NCBI RefSeq assembly: GCF_004005375.1
Contig: NZ_RZUF01000002.1
Location: 182,678-246,677 of the forward strand
Reading direction: 5' to 3'
Source of the DNA: Rheinheimera sediminis
GTDB lineage: Bacteria > Pseudomonadota > Gammaproteobacteria > Enterobacterales > Alteromonadaceae
DNA: 64,000 nucleotides
Made by a program: the position numbers and the translations under genes. This document shows positions 59,146-64,000 of the stretch, piece by piece (positions within the stretch are counted from its first letter, which is position 1; the number at the start of each line of letters is the position of its first letter). The notes under the pieces are model-generated. The model was given only the letters and a program-made list of their open reading frames with translations. It searched no databases and was not told the DNA's origin.

Positions 59146-60497
59146 CAGTTTGTTGCATCAGAGTTTGCAGAAACCTGTTCTATACGGGCGATAAAATGCC
59201 CCTTCGCCAGCTGAGTTTTTATCTGCTGTCCCACCGCAAGAGATGATGCATCAGTAATCACTTGCTGCTGTTCGTCAAAACTGATGCTGTAACCCCGCTC
59301 TAAAGTGGCCAGAGGGCTGACTGTATGCAAACGGCTGCTTTGCAATAACCACTGCTGTTGTTTTTGTTTCAGCAACTGCTGCATGGACTGGTGTAACTGA
59401 TGGTTGTGCTGACTCAGCTTTTGTTGCTGCTGTTTAATCCGTACCAGTGGCGTCAGTTGTTGCAAGCGATGTTGCAAAAACTGCTGTTGTTGTGCCGCTT
59501 TGTCGATACGTCGCAATAAGGCGTTTTGCAACCGCATCTGTAATTCATCCAGGTACTGCTGCTGTTGTTGTAAACGCCGTGCTGGGTCAAGCAAAGTTAA
59601 TCGGTGCACCAAGGCCGTTAAACGGGGTTGCTGCTGCCGTAAATAGCTTTGCATCGAACGCTGCAGTCGCTGCTCCGCCGATTGCACTAACTGCAGTTGT
59701 TGTTGCTGATCCGGTGAGACCAGCTCAGCTGCAGCTGATGGTGTGGCTGCGCGCACGTCAGCAACAAAGTCGGCTATGGTAAAGTCAATTTCATGACCTA
59801 CAGCGCTGACGGTTGGAATAGGGCAATGTGCTATTAAACGTGCCACCTGTTCATCGTTAAAACACCATAAATCTTCCAGCGAGCCACCACCACGGCCAAT
59901 CAGTAGCACATCCACTTCATTGCGGGTTATAGCTTTTTGAATGGCGTTATAAATTTGCGCTGGCGCCTGAGTGCCTTGTACTAAACAAGGATAAATGATC
60001 ACTTCTAAGGCTGGTGCCCGGCGTTTTAGTACTGTAATGATATCGCGAATGGCAGCGCCAGTCGGGGAGGTGACCACTCCTACTTTTTGTACTTTTTTCG
60101 GCAGCGGCTTTTTGCGCTCTGGCGCAAGCAAACCTTCAGCGGCCAATGTGGCTTTGATTTGTTCGTATTGTTGCTTCAGTAAACCGTCACCTGCAGGCTC
60201 CAGCATATCGGCCAATAACTGATATTCACCACGGGGCTCATACACACTGATACGGGCGCGGATCAGTATTTGCTGACCATTTTTTGGCTGCAGGCTGGCG
60301 TATCTGTTGCTTTGTTTAAACATCGCCACCTTCACCTGAGCGGCCTGATCTTTCAACGAAAAGTACCAGTGACCAGAAGAGGCCGCGATAAAATTAGACA
60401 CTTCACCCACTAACCAAAGCTGACGAAATTGCAGCTCAAGGGTCAGGCGAACTTCAGAGTTTAAGCGGGAGACAGTATAAATATCAGCTTGCGACAT
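59145..60497 (-). CDS. xseA: Exodeoxyribonuclease VII large subunit
   Basis: Protein of 450 residues of exonuclease VII, which degrades single-stranded DNA in both directions. An N-terminal OB-fold (about 1-100; FRQLWLVGEVSNFIAASSGHWYFSLKD) is followed by the catalytic domain with VGVVTSPTGAAIRDII, LLIGRGGGSLEDLWCFND and VSAVGHEIDFTIADFVAD.RAATPSAAAEL. A long glutamine-rich coiled coil (about 265-400) and a C-terminal segment end it. ATG 60497 has AGGAATTCC-type upstream on its strand; an earlier in-frame start adds 33 residues that do not fit. The small subunit gene is not here. Confidence 0.95.
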   Translation of the reverse strand: MSQADIYTVSRLNSEVRLTLELQFRQLWLVGEVSNFIAASSGHWYFSLKDQAAQVKVAMFKQSNRYASLQPKNGQQILIRARISVYEPRGEYQLLADMLEPAGDGLLKQQYEQIKATLAAEGLLAPERKKPLPKKVQKVGVVTSPTGAAIRDIITVLKRRAPALEVIIYPCLVQGTQAPAQIYNAIQKAITRNEVDVLLIGRGGGSLEDLWCFNDEQVARLIAHCPIPTVSAVGHEIDFTIADFVADVRAATPSAAAELVSPDQQQQLQLVQSAEQRLQRSMQSYLRQQQPRLTALVHRLTLLDPARRLQQQQQYLDELQMRLQNALLRRIDKAAQQQQFLQHRLQQLTPLVRIKQQQQKLSQHNHQLHQSMQQLLKQKQQQWLLQSSRLHTVSPLATLERGYSISFDEQQQVITDASSLAVGQQIKTQLAKGHFIARIEQVSANSDATN

Positions 60498-60515
60498 AAA
60501 GGAATTCCTCAATCC

Positions 60516-60636
60516 CCTTCTTACTTGAAGCCGCAGCTTTGTTGACTGCATGTTCTCAATATTGGTTTTACATTGAGATGGGCGCGGATAAACCACGCCC
60601 CTGCAGGTCTTTGAGCTGCAACTCCAATTACTTTGG
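60516..60636 (-). repeat. Bipartite intergenic repeat, copy C (121 bp)
   Basis: Carries the same two ends as copies A and B (TTACTTGAAGC on the left, GCAACTCCAATTACTTTGG on the right of the plus strand). Its interior contains a REP-like palindrome (60580-60600). It fills most of the xseA-guaB gap. Confidence 0.75.
60580..60600 (+). repeat. REP-like palindrome nested in repeat copy C
   Basis: GGGCGCGG-ATAAA-CCACGCCC, an 8-bp stem with one mismatch, followed by CTGCA. Related to the palindromes at 51062-51082 and 63904-63924. Confidence 0.55.
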
Positions 60637-60678
60637 GGCTTACTTTGTGGTTAATGTAACACAAAAGCGAAAAACTGA

Positions 60679-60707
60679 TTGTGGCAAAGCGCAAAAGCGG
60701 ATAAAAT
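60679..60707 (+). promoter_or_regulatory. Sigma-70 promoter of guaBA
   Basis: TTGTGG (60679-60684), 17-base spacer, TAAAAT (60702-60707), 48 bases before the guaB ATG. The spacer contains AAGCGCAAAAGCGG, which resembles only one half of a PurR box. Confidence 0.65.
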
Positions 60708-60755
60708 TGCGCCGCAACATTCCCCCCTCTTTTTTATAACAGCGAGATTGTTGCA

Positions 60756-62225
60756 ATGCTCAGGATCGTGAAAGAAGCCATTACATTTGACGATGTGTTA
60801 CTTGTACCGGCACACTCCACTGTGTTACCCCATACCGCAGACTTGCGGACTCAATTGACCAGCAAAATTACGTTAAATATTCCTATGGTATCGGCTTCTA
60901 TGGACACCGTTACCGAGGCTCGTTTAGCTATTGCTTTAGCACAGGAAGGCGGTTTAGGTTTTATTCACAAGAATATGACCATTGAAGAGCAGGCAGCCAA
61001 TGTTCGTAAAGTAAAAAAATACGAAAGTGGTGTGGTATCAGACCCTGTCACTGTGCGTCCGGAACAAAGTATCCGTGAAGTGCAGCAACTGGCTGCTCAG
61101 CATGGTTTCTCTGGTTTCCCTGTAGTGGATGCTGACAACAATTTGGTTGGCATAGTCACAGGTCGTGACCTGAATGTAGAAACCAATCCACAGCTGGCTA
61201 TTTCTTCTGTGATGACGCCAAAAGAGCGTTTAGTCACAGTGAACGAAGCTGGCCCACGTGCAGAAGCTTTAGCTTTAATGCACAAACACCGCATTGAAAA
61301 AGTATTAGTGGTCGACAATGACTTTAAACTCAAAGGTTTGATCACAGTACAGGATTACAACAAAGCCGCCAGCAAACCAAACGCCTGTAAAGACGAGTTT
61401 GGTCGCTTACGTGTCGGCGCTGCTGTGGGTGTAGGCCCTGGCACAGACGAGCGTATTGCTGCTTTAGTTGAAGCTGGTGTGGATATTTTATTAATAGATA
61501 CCTCACACGGTCACTCTGAAGGCGTGTTAGATCGCGTGCGTCAAACCCGTGCTATGTACCCTGATTTACAAATAGTGGCCGGTAACGTGGCTACAGCTGA
61601 AGGTGCAAAAGCCTTAGCTGAAGCAGGTGCCAACGCTGTAAAAGTGGGCATAGGCCCAGGTTCTATTTGTACCACCCGTATTGTCACTGGTTGTGGTGTA
61701 CCGCAACTTACAGCTATCTCTGATGCTGTAGATGGCGTACAGGGCATGGACGTTTGCATTATCGCTGACGGTGGTATCCGCTTCTCAGGTGATATCGCTA
61801 AAGCCTTAGTAGCTGGCGCGCACTGCGTGATGGTAGGTTCAATGTTTGCCGGTACTGAAGAAGCGCCGGGTGATGTTGAGCTGTATCAGGGCCGTTACTA
61901 CAAATCCTACCGTGGTATGGGTTCATTAGGTGCTATGGCGCAGCGTAATGGCTCATCAGACCGTTACTTCCAGGGCAGCAATAACGCTGAGAAGTTAGTG
62001 CCTGAAGGTATTGAAGGTCGCGTAGCCTACAAGGGCCCAATCGGCACTATTATTCACCAGCAAATGGGTGGTCTGCGCTCTTCTATGGGCTTAACAGGTT
62101 GCTCTACTATTGCTGAAGTCCGCACTAAGCCGGTCTTCGTCAAAGTAACTTCTGCTGGTATGGGTGAATCGCATGTGCATGATGTGCAAATCACCAAAGA
62201 AGCACCAAACTACCGCTTAGGTTAA
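60756..62225 (+). CDS. guaB: Inosine-5'-monophosphate dehydrogenase
   Basis: Enzyme of 489 residues that oxidises IMP to XMP with NAD. TIM barrel with [15 protein letters not shown] at the start and a paired CBS insert (about 95-210), the catalytic cysteine in [13 protein letters not shown] (about 305), the mobile flap [14 protein letters not shown] and [10 protein letters not shown]. It is upstream of guaA, separated by 74 bases with a hairpin. Confidence 0.98.
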   Translation: MLRIVKEAITFDDVLLVPAHSTVLPHTADLRTQLTSKITLNIPMVSASMDTVTEARLAIALAQEGGLGFIHKNMTIEEQAANVRKVKKYESGVVSDPVTVRPEQSIREVQQLAAQHGFSGFPVVDADNNLVGIVTGRDLNVETNPQLAISSVMTPKERLVTVNEAGPRAEALALMHKHRIEKVLVVDNDFKLKGLITVQDYNKAASKPNACKDEFGRLRVGAAVGVGPGTDERIAALVEAGVDILLIDTSHGHSEGVLDRVRQTRAMYPDLQIVAGNVATAEGAKALAEAGANAVKVGIGPGSICTTRIVTGCGVPQLTAISDAVDGVQGMDVCIIADGGIRFSGDIAKALVAGAHCVMVGSMFAGTEEAPGDVELYQGRYYKSYRGMGSLGAMAQRNGSSDRYFQGSNNAEKLVPEGIEGRVAYKGPIGTIIHQQMGGLRSSMGLTGCSTIAEVRTKPVFVKVTSAGMGESHVHDVQITKEAPNYRLG

Positions 62226-62235
62226 CCGCTTAATC

Positions 62236-62260
62236 AGAGGCTGGCGAATTGCCAGCCTCT
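62236..62260 (+). terminator. Hairpin between guaB and guaA
   Basis: AGAGGCTGGC-GAATT-GCCAGCCTCT is a perfect 10-bp stem followed by GTGTTTT. It may partly end transcription after guaB so that guaA is made at a lower level. Confidence 0.7.
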
Positions 62261-62299
62261 GTGTTTTATCCATTCGACATTTGTTACTACAAGGTGATT

Positions 62300-63877
62300 A
62301 TGAGCAAAAACATTCACTTCCATCGAATTCTGATCCTCGACTTCGGTTCGCAATACACTCAGCTGATCGCCCGTCGTGTGCGTGAAATTGGCGTTTACTG
62401 TGAGCTGTGGGCATGGGACGTTACTGCTGAACAAATCGCTGAATTTGCTCCAACTGGTATTATTTTATCTGGCGGCCCTGAAAGTGTGACTGAAGCTGGC
62501 TCGCCTCGTGCGCCCTCTTATGTATTTGAAGCCGGTGTGCCTGTACTGGGCGTATGCTACGGCATGCAAACCATGGCTGAACAACTGGGCGGTAAAGTGG
62601 CCAGTTCCGACCATCGTGAATTTGGTTATGCTCAGGTTGAACTGATTGCCCAAAATGCCATGTTCACCGGTATTGAAGACCACCTGAACGAAAAAGGTCA
62701 TGGCTTACTGGATGTCTGGATGAGCCATGGTGACAAAGTGGTACAAATCCCAGAAGGTTTTGTTACGACTGCGCAAACACCAACTTGCCCTCATGCTGCT
62801 ATGGCTGACGAAGCCCGTCAGTTCTATGGTGTACAGTTCCACCCTGAAGTGACTCACACCCGTCAGGGCCTGCGTATGTTAGAGCAGTTTGTGGTCGATA
62901 TCTGTGGTTGCGAAAAACTCTGGACTCCAGCCACTATTATTGATGACGCTATTGCCAACATCAAAAAGCAGGTGGGTGATGATCAGGTGATTTTAGGTTT
63001 ATCAGGTGGTGTCGACTCTTCTGTGGTTGCCATGCTGTTGCACCGCGCTATCGGCAAAAACCTGACCTGTGTATTCGTCGATAACGGCTTGTTGCGTTTA
63101 AACGAAGCTGCTCAGGTAATGGATATGTTTGGTGATCATTTTGGTCTGAACATTATCCATGTTAAAGCTGAAAACCGTTTCCTCGACGCCTTAAAAGGTG
63201 AAGCTGAGCCTGAAGCCAAACGTAAAATTATCGGTCGCGTTTTTGTTGAAGTATTTGACGAAGAGGCGAAAAAACTGACCAATGCCAAGTGGTTAGCTCA
63301 GGGCACTATTTACCCTGACGTCATTGAATCTGCCGCTTCTAAAACCGGTAAAGCTCATGTGATTAAGTCGCACCATAATGTTGGCGGTTTACCTGCTGAT
63401 ATGAAAATGGGCTTAGTTGAGCCACTGCGTGAACTCTTCAAAGATGAAGTACGCAAAGTAGGTTTAGCTTTAGGTTTGCCATACGACATGCTGTACCGTC
63501 ACCCGTTCCCAGGCCCGGGTTTAGGTGTGCGTGTATTAGGTGAAGTGAAAAAAGAATACTGTGATTTATTACGCAAAGCTGATGCGATTTTTATCGAAGA
63601 GCTGCGTAATTCTGGCTGGTACGACAAAGTTAGCCAGGCCTTTACTGTATTCCTGCCAGTGAAATCTGTTGGTGTGATGGGAGATGGTCGTAAATACGAC
63701 TGGGTCGTTTCTATCCGTGCAGTTGAGACTATCGACTTTATGACGGCGCACTGGGCACATTTGCCGTACGAGCTGTTAGGTCAGATCTCGAACCGCATTA
63801 TCAATGAAGTGAATGGTATTTCCCGGGTGGTGTACGACATTTCCGGTAAGCCACCAGCAACTATTGAGTGGGAATAG
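62300..63877 (+). CDS. guaA: GMP synthase (glutamine-hydrolysing)
   Basis: Enzyme of 525 residues, the length of E. coli GuaA. An N-terminal glutaminase domain has the nucleophile in [15 protein letters not shown] and FHPEVTHT for His-Glu, then an ATP pyrophosphatase domain with the P-loop [13 protein letters not shown] (about 230) and a C-terminal dimerisation domain ending KPPATIEWE. The ATG at 62300 after AAGGTGATT gives the standard start [16 protein letters not shown]; an earlier in-frame start lies in the terminator region. Confidence 0.98.
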   Translation: MSKNIHFHRILILDFGSQYTQLIARRVREIGVYCELWAWDVTAEQIAEFAPTGIILSGGPESVTEAGSPRAPSYVFEAGVPVLGVCYGMQTMAEQLGGKVASSDHREFGYAQVELIAQNAMFTGIEDHLNEKGHGLLDVWMSHGDKVVQIPEGFVTTAQTPTCPHAAMADEARQFYGVQFHPEVTHTRQGLRMLEQFVVDICGCEKLWTPATIIDDAIANIKKQVGDDQVILGLSGGVDSSVVAMLLHRAIGKNLTCVFVDNGLLRLNEAAQVMDMFGDHFGLNIIHVKAENRFLDALKGEAEPEAKRKIIGRVFVEVFDEEAKKLTNAKWLAQGTIYPDVIESAASKTGKAHVIKSHHNVGGLPADMKMGLVEPLRELFKDEVRKVGLALGLPYDMLYRHPFPGPGLGVRVLGEVKKEYCDLLRKADAIFIEELRNSGWYDKVSQAFTVFLPVKSVGVMGDGRKYDWVVSIRAVETIDFMTAHWAHLPYELLGQISNRIINEVNGISRVVYDISGKPPATIEWE

Positions 63878-63903
63878 TTTATCCTTCGTGTAGGATTCTA
63901 GAC

Positions 63904-63924
63904 GGGTGGGGGCAAGCCCCACCC
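63904..63924 (+). repeat. REP-like palindrome (GGGTGGGG family)
   Basis: GGGTGGGG-GCAAG-CCCCACCC is a perfect 8-bp stem between AGAC and CTACA, the same family as 51062-51082. Confidence 0.75.
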
Positions 63925-63945
63925 CTACATGACTTTGGATATTCC

Positions 63946-63977
63946 AAGGGGCAGATTTAATCTGCCCCTTGCGCTTT
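63946..63977 (+). terminator. Terminator after guaA
   Basis: AAGGGGCAGAT-TTA-ATCTGCCCCTT is a perfect 11-bp stem followed by GCGCTTTTT, about 70 bases after the guaA stop. Confidence 0.85.
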
Positions 63978-64000
63978 TTACAGCTTATTAATTTCGTGTT

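Noticed and set aside
60685-60701. PurR box at the guaB promoter
   Set aside because: Only one half resembles the ACGCAAACG half-site; the palindromic second half is absent.

Overview
The window is a chromosomal stretch from a gammaproteobacterium of the Alteromonadales/Chromatiales type. Gene content, gene order and intergenic repeats fit Rheinheimera or a close relative; this assignment is from memory, not from a search. Coding density is high, and most of the window is conserved housekeeping sequence in the order known from gammaproteobacteria. No tRNA, rRNA, CRISPR array, transposase or integrase gene was recognised.

Layout. 1-2347: the end of a FAD amine oxidase gene, then a dihaem cytochrome c and an exported RidA protein. 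2728-14495: PBP1A (mrcA, minus) divergent from pilMNOPQ-aroK-aroB-damX-dam. 14414-16094: minus-strand insert (DUF2970 protein, a small membrane protein, a TorF-like porin) plus a 228-bp MITE. 16335-20518: rpe-gph-trpS, a pabA-type glutaminase and an HDOD protein. 20840-24665: arginine succinyltransferase genes astC-astA-astD. 24840-30301: DUF3802, OsmC/YhfA, speD, a phosphoribulokinase, a beta-propeller protein and an ExeM/NucH nuclease. 30407-31138: nine-copy 81-bp tandem array. 31177-33363: purD and an exported methyltransferase. 33804-40673: trmJ, cysE and the iscRSUA-hscBA-fdx iron-sulfur operon with two IscR boxes. 40826-50904: ndk, rlmN, pilW (with LysM domains), rodZ, ispG, hisS, yfgM, bamB, der. 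51199-51603: a VOC-family protein.

The accessory part is 51604-58607. It starts with a repeat-rich gene-poor stretch. Two AT-rich hypothetical genes follow, laid out like integron gene cassettes: each start lies just after a GTTAT core, with an attC-like hairpin between them and a second attC-like 5' end after them. An inverted pair of a 30-bp palindromic repeat brackets the segment. Next comes a TonB-dependent receptor operon with its own OmpR-type response regulator and histidine kinase. 58672-63877 returns to core genes (nucleotidyltransferase, xseA, guaB, guaA).

The genes group into envelope and pilus assembly (mrcA, pilMNOPQ, pilW, rodZ, bamB, yfgM, damX), Fe-S biogenesis and its users (isc, rlmN, ispG), purine synthesis (purD, guaBA), aromatic precursors (aroKB, pabA), and amine/arginine/polyamine metabolism (amine oxidase cluster, ast, speD). 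The most novel-looking material is intergenic: a MITE with TIRs and a direct repeat, a three-copy bipartite repeat, two REP-like families, the tandem array and the attC-like sites.
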